Below, piece after piece: positions 28,901-37,472 of a stretch of DNA of 64,000 nt; the first letter of the stretch is position 1; the number at the start of each line of letters is the position of its first letter. A model generated the notes under the pieces. That model did no database searches, was not told the origin of the DNA, and saw nothing but the letters and a program-made list of their open reading frames with translations. The DNA lies in assembly GCA_963716095.1 (NCBI GenBank), contig CAVQSV010000018.1, positions 558,001-622,000 of the forward strand, given 5' to 3'. Made by a program: the position numbers and the translations under genes. The stretch is from Sva-07 sp963716095. Its GTDB lineage: Bacteria > Actinomycetota > Acidimicrobiia > Acidimicrobiales > Ilumatobacteraceae.

Positions 28901-29319
28901 GCCTCCCTGCGGGCCAGCTTGGCGTCGACCGGCTCGTAGCTGAACGTGCCGGTCTCGGGGTGGTCGACGCGGACCAGGAAGTCGGCGATGCCCCGGATGC
29001 CCTCGTGCACGAACGGCATCTGGAACACGACGTCGTGGCCCTCGGCCAGCACGTCGCCCACTCGGTCGACCCAACCCCGAAACGACTCGTACTGGCGCCG
29101 ATCCGGCACCTCGAACACCGACAGCCCGTCGTCCCGGTAGCGCTCGAGCACCGCCTGCTCGTGTTCCATGCCCTTGTCGAGCAGCATCTGCGCCATCTCG
29201 CCGAACGGGCTCGACTCGACCGTGCGGGTACCCGCCTCGACCTCGTGCCGCAGCGTGAGGAAGTGCGCGCAGTCGAGCCACGCGGTGATCTTCGAGGGAG
29301 TGAGGAGCCGGTCTGGCAT
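25950..29319 (-). CDS. TM0106-type RecB-like nuclease fused to SF1 helicase, one frameshift
   Basis: Restored length about 1122 aa. N-terminal part: PSKITAWLDCAHFLTL and a RecB-like fold with EPVDAKLARR (nuclease core D...K). Cys cluster CDHCQFCEFELVC (about 211-223) probably holds Fe-S. Next an RNase H-like DEDD exonuclease: VFLDFEGHPFW ... AYNEDDVRATRAL. C-terminal UPF1/Dna2-like SF1 helicase: GPPGTGKTYTGAKVI, DEAGQLGLADT, GDPQQLPQV, GTVDKFQGREA and LNVAISRAR. An extra base in the CCC run at 26824-26826 breaks the frame at ARSG/FNVVAGTTWLF. Role: probable DNA end-processing nuclease-helicase. Confidence 0.88.
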
Positions 29320-29414
29320 GCACCCATCATGCCGCTCTCACACGACAACGGTGCCTGCACCCTCCGGTTCGCTCGCCGAGCGCACGGGTCGACCGACTCT
29401 GCGAGGATCTCCCA

Positions 29415-30350
29415 ATGGGGAACCTGGTGACCTACCGCAGCGTGATGGCCGACAGCGAGAGGTGGGAGCGCTTCGAGCACCGTCCGGGCGACATCGTGAT
29501 CTCGACGCCACCGAAGTCCGGAACGACCTGGACCCAGATGCTGTGCGCGCTCCTCGTCTTCGACGGGCCGACCTTCCCAGCCCAGCTGGACGCACTGTCG
29601 CCGTGGCTCGACATGCGGATCCGATCGGAGGACGAGGTCTTCGCGATCTACGACCGCCAAACCCATCGACGGTTCATCAAGACGCACACCCCACTCGACG
29701 GGCTCCCGCTGCGCGACGACGTCAACTACATCGTGGTCGGCCGCGACCCGCGCGACGTCCTGGTGTCGTGGGAGCACCACCTCGAGAACATCCACGGCGA
29801 CATCATCTTCGGCCACCGAGCCGATGCGGTCGGTCTGGACGACCTCGCCGAGTTCGAACCGCCAACGCCCCCCGACCCGGACCCGGCCGTTCGTTTCCGA
29901 AGCTTCGTCGAGCGCGAGTGGTCGCCCAAGGACATGGTCTCGCTCGCCAACGTGCTGCACCACCTCGACACCGGATGGGAACATCGCAACGACACGAACG
30001 TCGGCCTGTTCCACTTCCTCGACTACCAGCGCGACCTCGTCGGCGAGATGGCCCGACTGGCCGCGCTCTGCTCGATCGACCTCGACCGCGAACGACTCGC
30101 CGAGTTGGCGCCCGAAGCGGGGATCAGCCGGATGCGCGACCGCGCCCACGAAGTCGCCCCGGACATCTCCAAGTCGGAACACTGGAAGGATCCGGCCGAC
30201 TTCTTCCGGTCGGGCATCGCCGGCGAGTGGGTCGAGCGGACGACCGAGGCCGACCGCGCCGACTACGACCGACGAGTCGAGGAACTCGTACCCGCCGATC
30301 TCGCCCGCTGGGTTCACCAGGGCGGTTCGGTCGCGCCGCCAGGTGCGTGA
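29415..30350 (+). CDS. Sulfotransferase domain protein
   Basis: 311 aa, cytosolic-type PAPS-dependent sulfotransferase. 5'-phosphosulfate loop STPPKSGTTWTQM (about 31-42), catalytic His in KTHTPLDGLP (His91), 3'-phosphate loop VGRDPRDVLVSW (about 108-119), and a C-terminal RMRDRAHE...HWKDPADFFRSGIAGEW region typical of PF00685. Acceptor substrate unknown. The stop codon falls within the left arm of the palindromic repeat at 30344. Confidence 0.88.
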   Translation: MGNLVTYRSVMADSERWERFEHRPGDIVISTPPKSGTTWTQMLCALLVFDGPTFPAQLDALSPWLDMRIRSEDEVFAIYDRQTHRRFIKTHTPLDGLPLRDDVNYIVVGRDPRDVLVSWEHHLENIHGDIIFGHRADAVGLDDLAEFEPPTPPDPDPAVRFRSFVEREWSPKDMVSLANVLHHLDTGWEHRNDTNVGLFHFLDYQRDLVGEMARLAALCSIDLDRERLAELAPEAGISRMRDRAHEVAPDISKSEHWKDPADFFRSGIAGEWVERTTEADRADYDRRVEELVPADLARWVHQGGSVAPPGA

Positions 30351-30402
30351 TCAGAGCGCGAGACGTCCCGCTCTCCGGGACTGATCGCGCACCGATCGTG
30401 CG
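30344..30402. repeat. Dispersed palindromic element, copy C
   Basis: Arms GCGTGATCAGAGCGCGA and TCGCGCACCGATCGTGCG with an inner TCCCG-CTCT-CCGGGA hairpin. It matches the design of the elements at 43562, 46303 and 63608. It lies between convergent genes and overlaps the sulfotransferase stop. Could act as a terminator hairpin for both. Confidence 0.6.
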
Positions 30403-30426
30403 CCGGCGCTGGCGGTCGGGCGGGCG

Positions 30427-30999
30427 TCAGGCGGCGTCGGTGGGGCGGAGCGCGATGTCGCTCTCTTCGTGCGGGTACTTGCCGCGCTTGTCGGCGTAGA
30501 ACTCCGCGAAGAGCGGCAGGTCGGCGGCGATGTCGCCGGTGGGCTCGACGACCGGGCCGAATCCGCCGACACGGCGCGAATAGTCGAGGTAGCTGCACAC
30601 GATCGGTACCTCGGCGGCACACGCGACCCGGTAGAACCCGGTGCGCCAGTGATCGGTTCGATGGCGGGTCCCCTCGGGGGGAACCGCAACGACGAGCCGA
30701 TCGGCGGCCGCGAACTCGCGGGTGAGCGACGCCACCACCCCTGATCGCTGATCGCGCTCGACGGGGATGCCGCCGAGCGCACGCAGCAACGTGCCGACCG
30801 GGCCGGGGAAGAGCGACTCCTTGCCGAGCCAGGAGACATGCACCCCGGTCGCCCACGACATCGCCAGCAGATACAGCAGATCCCAGTTGCTGGTGTGCGG
30901 CGCCGCGATCAGCACGTATTTCGCCTGGTCGGGTGGGTCACCCTCGATGCTCCAGCGTCGGGACCAGAGCACGGCACGGCCGATCGATCGTCGAATCAT
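30427..30999 (-). CDS. 1-acyl-sn-glycerol-3-phosphate acyltransferase-like protein
   Basis: 190 aa. PlsC-type motifs: HTSNWD (His35-Asp40) and PPEGTR (about 107-112), with GKESLFPGPVG between. The protein is shorter than typical PlsC and has no strong N-terminal membrane anchor, so it belongs to the small AGPAT-like branch ('ISWLGKESLF...LGGIPVER'). Function is lysophospholipid or related acyl transfer at the membrane; specificity unknown. Divergent from the Rel-like gene (108-base gap, shared promoter region). Confidence 0.85.
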   Translation of the reverse strand: MIRRSIGRAVLWSRRWSIEGDPPDQAKYVLIAAPHTSNWDLLYLLAMSWATGVHVSWLGKESLFPGPVGTLLRALGGIPVERDQRSGVVASLTREFAAADRLVVAVPPEGTRHRTDHWRTGFYRVACAAEVPIVCSYLDYSRRVGGFGPVVEPTGDIAADLPLFAEFYADKRGKYPHEESDIALRPTDAA

Positions 31000-31107
31000 C
31001 TGTCAGCGCCGCACCGGTTGCATGAACCGGACCCTACCGAGGTCGTCGGCCCGGCCTTCGGGGACCTTCCCGTGCAGCAACCGCGACGACACGTAGGGTC
31101 TCGGGCG

Positions 31108-32505
31108 ATGGGCAACGGGAACGGCGACACATTCGGCTACGCCGAGTTCGGCAACTGGTACGACGCGTACCGCGCCAACACGCTCGAACCCGCCCTCGAC
31201 CGGGCGATGGACGCGCTCCAACGCGAGCTCGACGATGCACTGTCCGACCGTGACCTCGCCCGCATCCGCAGCATCTCCGGACGGGTCAAGTCGAAACGGC
31301 GCACCTGGCGCAAGATCAGCCAACCCCACTACCGCGAGCAGGTCACGAGCGTCGACGACATCCCCCGCGTCCTCGACGACCTGCTCGGCATGCGCCTCAC
31401 CTGCACCAACCTGCGCGACCTCGAAATGGTCCAGGTGGCGCTCGAGAACCTCCCGGCGAACGCCACCAGGAAACGGCCCCTCGGCGTCGACCACACCTCC
31501 GAGCGCGACTACGTCGACCAACCCAAGGAGTCGGGCTACCGCGGCTGGCACGTCAACCTCGACGTGCAGCACAACGGCACGCCCGTCACCTGCGAACTGC
31601 AGGTGCGCACCCTGCTGCAGGACAGCTGGGGCGAACTCACCCACGAAGACACCTACAGCAAGTCCGGTGAACTGCCGCCGCTGGTCGAGGTGCTCAGCAT
31701 GCGCATGGCCGACCTCCTCGCCACGCTCGACGACATCGCCGAAGATCTCCGCAACGAACTCGATCGCATCGACGAAGCGATCGTGGCCGAGACCGCCGGC
31801 CAGCCCGACGGCGAGACGATCGCCCCGGAACTCGCATTCGGACCGGGCGCGGACGCCGCTGACATCCTGCTCGAACGCTGGCGCTCGCTCGACCGGCCGC
31901 TCGAGATCTCGTCGCTCGCCTGGGCGTTGCAGAACGAGTTCGGCGCCGAAGTCAGCGACGACTGGTTCGGCTACGGCACGTTCAAACGGTTCCTTCGCGC
32001 GGCGGTGCCCGAGGGCGAGATCAGCGGCGACCGCCAGGTGTACCTGCTGCCCCCCGGCGGCGCAGCAGAGCACACCGAGTCCGACGCCCCAGCGACCGCC
32101 TCGGCCGACGACACGTCGACGATTCCCGACGAGGCCCGCCAACTCCGCCGAATCGACCGCGACTTTCCGCTGGTCGAAACCGAACAGTGGCGACGCATCT
32201 ACGAGCACCTCGCCGAAGCCTGGCGTCGCGTCGGTGCGGGGACCCCGTCGACTCGGATGGTCAACCAGCTCACCCGGTCGGCCCGCGACCGTGCCCGCTC
32301 GACGGGCGACCCGCTCACTCGCCGTCACCTCGACCACGTCGCCAAGGCCGTGCTCGCCACCAGCGGATCGGGCGAGCCACTCGATGCCGACCAGATCGGC
32401 GAGGCCTTCACCGGTGCCGTGCTGCAGCGACTGGCCGACCTGCGCATCGTCCCCGTCGACGACGCCGCCAGCCGAGCTCGCGTCGGCCGCTGGCTCCTCG
32501 GCTGA
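31108..32505 (+). CDS. RelA/SpoT-type (p)ppGpp synthetase domain fused to a LOTUS/OST-HTH domain
   Basis: 465 aa. Synthetase motifs: VKSKRRTWRKI (about 60-70), DDLLGMRLTC (Asp90/91-Arg96), PKESGYRGWHVNLDV (Lys140-His148) and CELQVRTLLQDSWGELTHEDTY (Glu163-Thr168, Trp174), so all catalytic blocks of the Rel synthetase fold are present. There is no HD hydrolase. Residues about 262-318 (PLEISSLAWALQNEFGAEV, then DDWFGYGTFKRFLRAAVP) match bacterial OST-HTH/LOTUS domains, which bind RNA. A further helical domain fills about 350-465. It is 34 bases upstream of the phosphonate fusion gene, so possibly co-transcribed. LOTUS is my reading of the pattern. Confidence 0.82.
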   Translation: MGNGNGDTFGYAEFGNWYDAYRANTLEPALDRAMDALQRELDDALSDRDLARIRSISGRVKSKRRTWRKISQPHYREQVTSVDDIPRVLDDLLGMRLTCTNLRDLEMVQVALENLPANATRKRPLGVDHTSERDYVDQPKESGYRGWHVNLDVQHNGTPVTCELQVRTLLQDSWGELTHEDTYSKSGELPPLVEVLSMRMADLLATLDDIAEDLRNELDRIDEAIVAETAGQPDGETIAPELAFGPGADAADILLERWRSLDRPLEISSLAWALQNEFGAEVSDDWFGYGTFKRFLRAAVPEGEISGDRQVYLLPPGGAAEHTESDAPATASADDTSTIPDEARQLRRIDRDFPLVETEQWRRIYEHLAEAWRRVGAGTPSTRMVNQLTRSARDRARSTGDPLTRRHLDHVAKAVLATSGSGEPLDADQIGEAFTGAVLQRLADLRIVPVDDAASRARVGRWLLG

Positions 32506-32538
32506 GCGCCGAAGTCGTCAACCCGTACGCTGAGCCTC

Positions 32539-34434
32539 GTGACACAGCTCGCCGGGCGGCTCCGAGTGGTGATGATCGTGATCGACGCGATGCCACACCG
32601 CTATGTCACCCCGACCCTGACCCCGCACCTGTGGCACCAAGCAGCGACGGGCGGCCGAGCGCCGATGGGTGCGCTGTCGCTGCCGGTGTCGGTCACCTAC
32701 GCCAACCACGCGGCGTTCGTCACCGGTGCCGACCCGGCGGTCACCGGCGTCCACGGCAACCACACGTGGATCGACGACCGTGGCTGGGTGCCGTCACCCA
32801 AGCAAGGCCCACGTGCGGTCACCCTGTTCGATCGCGTCGGCGACGCCGGTGGCACCTCGGTGATGGTCGCCGGCGACCAGAAGCTCATCGCCCAGATGGG
32901 TGGCGGGCGAGCCGACGTGTCGTGGCCGCCGAACGGTCGGTTGCCCGAAGGCACAGACCGCTGCGCCTTCGGATACGCCTCCGATGCCGCCGTGCTGTCG
33001 GCGCTGGAAGGCATCGACCTCGACGTCGACTTCGCCGTGATCCACCTCAACGAGCCCGACACCACGTCGCACCTCCACGGCCCCGACTCGGCCGAGGCCG
33101 TCGAGCAGTATCGATCCACCGACGTTGCGTACGGCGAGGTCGTCGGCCGACTCACGGATGGGTGGGACCACACGGTGGTGCTCACCGTGTCGGATCACGA
33201 CCAGGAGCCGATCACCGACTTCGCACCGGTCGAGTTGGCCGAAGCGTTCGCTGCGATCGAGGGCGTCGAGGTGGCCGACGAAGGCACCGCGGCGCTCGTG
33301 CACCGGGGATCGTCGAGCGACCAGATCGACGAGGATCGGTTGCTGGCAAGGATCCGCTCGGTCGATGGCGTCGAGTCGGCCTGTGCGCTCACGTCCGACG
33401 TGTGGATGGTGTGGACCGAACCGGGTCGGGCGTTCGGGGCGACGCCGATCCCGATCCACGGCCAGCACGGCAGCCCACGCTGTCGCACCCAGATGGCGAT
33501 CGTGTCGGGGGGAGATCCTCGCGTCACCGACATCGCCCGCCGCGTCGAGCGAACGCAGCCGTCCGTGCTCGACTGGGCGCCCATGATCGGCGACCTGCTG
33601 CAGATCGACGGAGCAGCGTTCGTGACTGGCCATCCTGAGCGGATCGATGCAATCGAGATCGACGTCGACGCGTTCCGACGAGACGGCTGGCTGATCGTGC
33701 GAGGAGCATTGACGACCGCCCAGGTCGATGCGGTCGACGCCGCCGTCGCCCGGCTGGAACGGTGGGCGATCGACGGCGGGCCGGGCCTGCACCACTTCGA
33801 GCAGACCGACGCCGGCGCCGTCCTGGCGCGCAGCGAGGACTTCGTGCACGACGAACCGGTGCTGCGCGAGCTGATCGAGGGCGGCGTGATCGTCGAGATC
33901 CTCGGCGCACTCTTCGACGAGCCGGCGGTGCTGTTCAAGGAGAAGGTCAACTTCAAGCAGCCCGGTGGCGGTGGGTTCGCTCCGCACCAGGACGCCACCG
34001 CCTACCGCTTCGTCGACCATCACATCTCGTGCATGGTGCCGCTCGACCCGTCGACACCCGCGAGCGGCTGCTTGTACGTGGCGCCCGGCTTCGAGGCGGG
34101 TCAGCTCCCCACCGACGAACGTGGTCGCATCGCCGAGGCGACGGCCTCGAGTCTCGACTGGCGGCCGGCGCCGGTGGAACCTGGTGATCTGCTGTTCTTC
34201 GACTCGTACACGCCGCACTACAGCGACACCAACACCACGACCAGGGCGCGGCGGGCTGCCTATCTCACCTACAACGCCGCATCGCTCGGCGACCACCGCG
34301 ACCGCTACTACGCCGACAAACGCGCCGAGTTCGCCAACGAGGGCGACGACTTCGACGGCCAGCGAGTGCGGATCAGCATCACCGACGACTTCCTCGGCAG
34401 GCCGGTTCCGGGCGCAGGAGCGGTGGGCGAGTGA
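32539..34434 (+). CDS. Fusion: alkaline-phosphatase-superfamily (phosphonoacetate-hydrolase-like) domain + PhnY-like 2-oxoglutarate dioxygenase
   Basis: 631 aa. Domain 1 (about 1-355): VVMIVIDAM (Asp16), nucleophile Thr53 in PVSVTYANHAAF, LNEPDTTSHLHG, TVSDHDQE and GQHGSPRCR together supply the Asp/His zinc ligands of phosphonoacetate hydrolase and nucleotide pyrophosphatases. Domain 2 (about 370-625): PhyH dioxygenase with DAFRRDGWLIVRGAL, iron triad HQD (His483, Asp485) and His560 (TPHYSDTN), and Arg near 569-572 (RARRAAYLTYNA) for 2-oxoglutarate. PhnY hydroxylates 2-aminoethylphosphonate at C1. GTGA overlap with the PhnZ-like gene indicates coupled translation. Domain 1 substrate is inferred, not proven. 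Confidence 0.85.
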   Translation: MTQLAGRLRVVMIVIDAMPHRYVTPTLTPHLWHQAATGGRAPMGALSLPVSVTYANHAAFVTGADPAVTGVHGNHTWIDDRGWVPSPKQGPRAVTLFDRVGDAGGTSVMVAGDQKLIAQMGGGRADVSWPPNGRLPEGTDRCAFGYASDAAVLSALEGIDLDVDFAVIHLNEPDTTSHLHGPDSAEAVEQYRSTDVAYGEVVGRLTDGWDHTVVLTVSDHDQEPITDFAPVELAEAFAAIEGVEVADEGTAALVHRGSSSDQIDEDRLLARIRSVDGVESACALTSDVWMVWTEPGRAFGATPIPIHGQHGSPRCRTQMAIVSGGDPRVTDIARRVERTQPSVLDWAPMIGDLLQIDGAAFVTGHPERIDAIEIDVDAFRRDGWLIVRGALTTAQVDAVDAAVARLERWAIDGGPGLHHFEQTDAGAVLARSEDFVHDEPVLRELIEGGVIVEILGALFDEPAVLFKEKVNFKQPGGGGFAPHQDATAYRFVDHHISCMVPLDPSTPASGCLYVAPGFEAGQLPTDERGRIAEATASSLDWRPAPVEPGDLLFFDSYTPHYSDTNTTTRARRAAYLTYNAASLGDHRDRYYADKRAEFANEGDDFDGQRVRISITDDFLGRPVPGAGAVGE

Positions 34435-34979
34435 ACCCGCTCGACGATCTGTTCGCGCTGTATGCGTCACCGGCGGCGCTGCGGATCTACGACGAGGACG
34501 TCACCGAACTCGACCATGCGCTGCAGGCGGCCGCCCTGGCCGGCGCGGATGGCGCGGCCGATCACCTCGTGGCCGCGGCGCTCCTGCACGACGTCGGACA
34601 CCTGGTGTCGGACGACAATGTGCCCCTCGACGCCGACCTCGCCCACGACTTCCAACACGAACGCGTCGGCGCCCGCTATCTGACCCGCTGGTTCGGACCC
34701 GACGTCACCGCTCCCGTTGCGCTGCACGTGGCGGCCAAGCGGTATCTGTGCGCAGTCGAGCCGGGCTACCTCGCCGGTCTGTCGCCCTCGTCGACGCGCA
34801 GCCTTCGCCTCCAAGGTGGGCCCATGAGCGACACCGAAGTCGAAGCATTCGAGCGGCGACCACATCATCGTGAGGCTGCACTCGTGCGACGGTGGGACGA
34901 CCACGCAAAGGTCAGTGATCTCGCCGTTGCCGACCTCGACGGTTACCGGGAGCTCCTCACCCGGTGCCTGGCCCGGTGA
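34431..34979 (+). CDS. phnZ: PhnZ-like HD-domain diiron phosphonate oxygenase
   Basis: 182 aa from GTG. HD residues His29 (TELDHALQAA), His53-Asp54 (LLHDVGHLV), His76 (DFQHERVG), His99 (ALHVAAKRYL) and Asp157 (RRWDDHAKV) have spacings 24, 23, 23 and 58, very close to PhnZ (His34, His58-Asp59, His80, His104, Asp161). Lys103 and the LSPSSTRSLRLQGGPM block match the phosphonate-binding part of PhnZ/TmpB. These enzymes oxidatively cleave the C-P bond of 1-hydroxy-2-aminoethylphosphonate (giving glycine and phosphate) or of the trimethylated analogue. It could equally be a TmpB type. Confidence 0.88.
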   Translation: MNPLDDLFALYASPAALRIYDEDVTELDHALQAAALAGADGAADHLVAAALLHDVGHLVSDDNVPLDADLAHDFQHERVGARYLTRWFGPDVTAPVALHVAAKRYLCAVEPGYLAGLSPSSTRSLRLQGGPMSDTEVEAFERRPHHREAALVRRWDDHAKVSDLAVADLDGYRELLTRCLAR

Positions 34980-35122
34980 CCACTGCGGGCGACGACGACA
35001 CCAGGTGAGTTGCCGGCAGGCAACCCGATTCGGGTGATGCGCTGACGCGGTGGTGTGGTGGACTGGAATGGTACGGACACCGGCACCAATCACCGGCGAC
35101 CACTGCGATCAGGAGAGCTGCG

Positions 35123-36418
35123 ATGACGAATCAGGATTCGGACGGCGACACCCACTCGCGGGGACCCCTCGGCCGCCTTGTCGGTTCGGTCGTCTCCCCC
35201 ATCGTCGACACGCTCGACCTGGACGAGATCATCGACCAGATCGATGTCGATGAAGTGGTCGCCCGAATCGACGTCGATCAAGTGGTCGCCCGAATCGATG
35301 TCGATGAAGTGGTCGCCCGAATCGACGTCGACGGTGTCGTCGGCAGGATCGACATCAACGGGGTGCTCGACCGCGTCGACCCCGACGCACTGCTGGACCG
35401 AGTCGACGCCAACCGGCTCCTCGACCGCGTCGATCGCCGACCGGCTTGCTCGACCGCGTCGACCCGAACCGGCTCCTCGACCGCGTCGACCCCGACGCAC
35501 TGCTGGACCGGGTCGATGCCAACCGGTTGCTCGACCGGGTGGACACCAACCGGCTCCTCGACCGCGGTCGACGCCAACCGGTTGCTCGACCGGGTCGACG
35601 CCAACCGGTTGCTCGACCGGGTGGACCTCGATGCAGCCCTCGACCGCGTCGACGTCAACCGTCTGGTCGATCGCACCGAGATCGGTGAGATCATCGCCCG
35701 ATCGACCACCGGTGTGTTCACCCAGTTGCTCGATGTCGCCCGCACGCAGATCATCAGCACCGACCAGGTCGCCCAGGGCATCCCGGCACGGCTGCTGCGC
35801 GGCCGGGGGAAGGGACGACAGCTGCCTCCCACACCGGCCGGTGTCGCTGACGACGTCGACCCGACCCAGCTGTCGGCGACCGCTCGCGCCGTCGAGATGC
35901 AGGGCCGCTTCGCCGGTTCCGTCTCCCGCTTCCTCGCGTTCCTGCTCGACCAGTTCATCATCGGCACGATCTTCACGATCGGTGCACTCGTGGTGCAGAC
36001 AGCGATCCAGGTCGTGTTCCGGTCGACGTTCGAGATCGATGACGCGGGCGTGATTGTCATCATCGCGTTCGCGCTGTGGTGGTTCGCCTACACCGCTGCA
36101 TCGCTCGCCGCGACGGGCCGCACGATCGGCAAGGCGGTCCTGGGGGTCAAGGTGGTCAGTGCCGACGGCACCAAGGTCACCGGCCGCCAGGCCTCCTTGC
36201 GCACACTCGCCTTTCCCATCAGCTTCCTGCTGCTCGGCGTCGGATTCCTGATCGGACTCGTGCGCCGCGACCGCCGCGAACTCCACGACCTGATCGCCGG
36301 CACCAGCGTCATCTACCAGTGGGACGCCGACACGGCCCAACTCCGCGCCGGCGAGGAACACGCGAACGGGACGGCACACGTCGCCACCGAAACGGCGCCA
36401 ACCCCGTCGACGGCCTGA
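35123..36418 (+). CDS. RDD-family membrane protein with N-terminal tandem nonapeptide repeats
   Basis: About 430 aa. The N-terminus (to about residue 30) is followed by some 18 repeats of a nine-residue unit with consensus LLDRVDANR (first copies EVVARIDVD). Next come a linker and an RDD domain: GRFAGSVSRFLAFLLDQFIIG, two or three hydrophobic helices, GRTIGKAVLGVKVV, and RRDRRELHDLIAGTSVIYQW. Inside the repeats the coding frame leaves and returns: extra bases near 35434, 35446 and 35566 sum to three. RDD proteins are integral membrane proteins of mostly unknown, partly transport-related, role. GATCAGGAGAGCTGCG supplies the ribosome site. Confidence 0.8.
   Translation: MTNQDSDGDTHSRGPLGRLVGSVVSPIVDTLDLDEIIDQIDVDEVVARIDVDQVVARIDVDEVVARIDVDGVVGRIDINGVLDRVDPDALLDRVDANRLLDRVDRRPACSTASTRTGSSTASTPTHCWTGSMPTGCSTGWTPTGSSTAVDANRLLDRVDANRLLDRVDLDAALDRVDVNRLVDRTEIGEIIARSTTGVFTQLLDVARTQIISTDQVAQGIPARLLRGRGKGRQLPPTPAGVADDVDPTQLSATARAVEMQGRFAGSVSRFLAFLLDQFIIGTIFTIGALVVQTAIQVVFRSTFEIDDAGVIVIIAFALWWFAYTAASLAATGRTIGKAVLGVKVVSADGTKVTGRQASLRTLAFPISFLLLGVGFLIGLVRRDRRELHDLIAGTSVIYQWDADTAQLRAGEEHANGTAHVATETAPTPSTA
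35212..35700 (+). repeat. 27-bp tandem repeat block encoding nonapeptides
   Basis: Around 18 units of 27 bases. Later units are nearly identical in DNA (CTCGACCGGGTCGAC core), early ones diverged (GTCGCCCGAATCGA core). High DNA identity among the later copies implies recent expansion or unequal crossover and makes this block prone to length change and mis-assembly, consistent with three apparent single-base insertions within it. Confidence 0.85.
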
Positions 36419-36436
36419 CGGCCGCGTGCAGGCGGC

Positions 36437-37426
36437 TCAGAGCCGGACCATCACCTTGCCCTGGTTGGCCCCGGTGAACAGCCGATCGAGCGCGCCCGGC
36501 GCGTTCTCCAGACCGTCGACCACGTCGACCGCGAACTTCACGTCACCGCCCATCACCCAGCCGGCCAGTTCGCCGATCGCTTCGTTCGCACGGCTCATGT
36601 AGTCGAGGATGATGAACCCTTCCATCCGGCCGCGCTGCGAGATCAGGAGCGACAGGTTGTTCGGACCGGGCCGAGGTGCGGTGTCGTTGTAGGTGGCGAT
36701 CGCCCCGCACAGCACCACCCGTCCGCGCAACGCAAGGTTGCCGAGCGCCGCTTCGAGGATGTCGCCGCCGACGTTGTCGAAGAAGACGTCGACGCCGTTC
36801 GGGCAGGCGGTGCGGATCGCCGACCTCACATCGTCGGTGCGGTAGTTGATCGCGGCGTCGAAGCCGAGTTCGTCGGTCAGCCATGCGCACTTCTCCGCCG
36901 AGCCGGCGATCCCGACGACCCGACACCCCTTGATCTTGGCGATCTGGCCGACGACCGATCCGGTGGCGCCGGCGGCACCCGAGACGAGGACGGTCTCGCC
37001 GGCGACCGGGCGTCCGACGTCGAGCAGTCCGAAGTAGGCGGTCAGGCCGGTGATGCCGAACACGCTCAGTGCAGCGGTCGGGTCGATCCCGTCCGGGATC
37101 GGGTTGCTGCCGGGGCCGAGAACGGCGTACTCCTGCCAGCCGGTCATCCCGAACAGGGTCGACCCGACGGGATAGTCGTCGTTGTTCGACGCGACCACCT
37201 CACCCAGGCCGCCGCTGCGAATCGGGGCGCCGACCTCGATCGCCGGGAGGTAGGTGTCCATCGCCATCCAGCCCCGGATCGTCGGGTCGATCGACAACCA
37301 GCCCACCTTGACCAGCGCCTCGCCGGGGCCGGGTTCGGGCACGTCGACCTCGTCGCTGGCGAAGCAGTCGGCCGTCACCTCCCCGGCGGGGCGGTGGGCG
37401 AGCGTGATGCGGCGGTTTCCGGTCAT
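36437..37426 (-). CDS. NADP-dependent medium-chain oxidoreductase (PTGR/leukotriene-B4 dehydrogenase-like)
   Basis: 329 aa, zinc-independent MDR-type double-bond reductase. Motifs: WLSIDPTIRGWM in the N-terminal catalytic domain, LSVFGITGLTAYFGLLDVG, the nucleotide-binding SGAAGATGSVVGQIAKIKGCRVVGIAGS, and FDNVGGDILEAAL. The family reduces alpha,beta-unsaturated ketones or aldehydes. Full length, intact frame. Convergent with the RDD gene (18-base gap). Confidence 0.9.
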   Translation of the reverse strand: MTGNRRITLAHRPAGEVTADCFASDEVDVPEPGPGEALVKVGWLSIDPTIRGWMAMDTYLPAIEVGAPIRSGGLGEVVASNNDDYPVGSTLFGMTGWQEYAVLGPGSNPIPDGIDPTAALSVFGITGLTAYFGLLDVGRPVAGETVLVSGAAGATGSVVGQIAKIKGCRVVGIAGSAEKCAWLTDELGFDAAINYRTDDVRSAIRTACPNGVDVFFDNVGGDILEAALGNLALRGRVVLCGAIATYNDTAPRPGPNNLSLLISQRGRMEGFIILDYMSRANEAIGELAGWVMGGDVKFAVDVVDGLENAPGALDRLFTGANQGKVMVRL

Positions 37427-37472
37427 GGCCGCACCTTAGAGATCGGACGCGCCGATGGGGTACAAGTGCTCC

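Noticed and set aside
26359..29430. Long plus-strand open frame (about 1000 codons) opposite the nuclease-helicase
   Set aside because: Mirror of a gene with clear helicase motifs on the minus strand; no motifs of its own.
35212..35700. CRISPR-like array
   Set aside because: Units are 27 bases with no spacers and translate to a consistent nonapeptide; coding tandem repeat.
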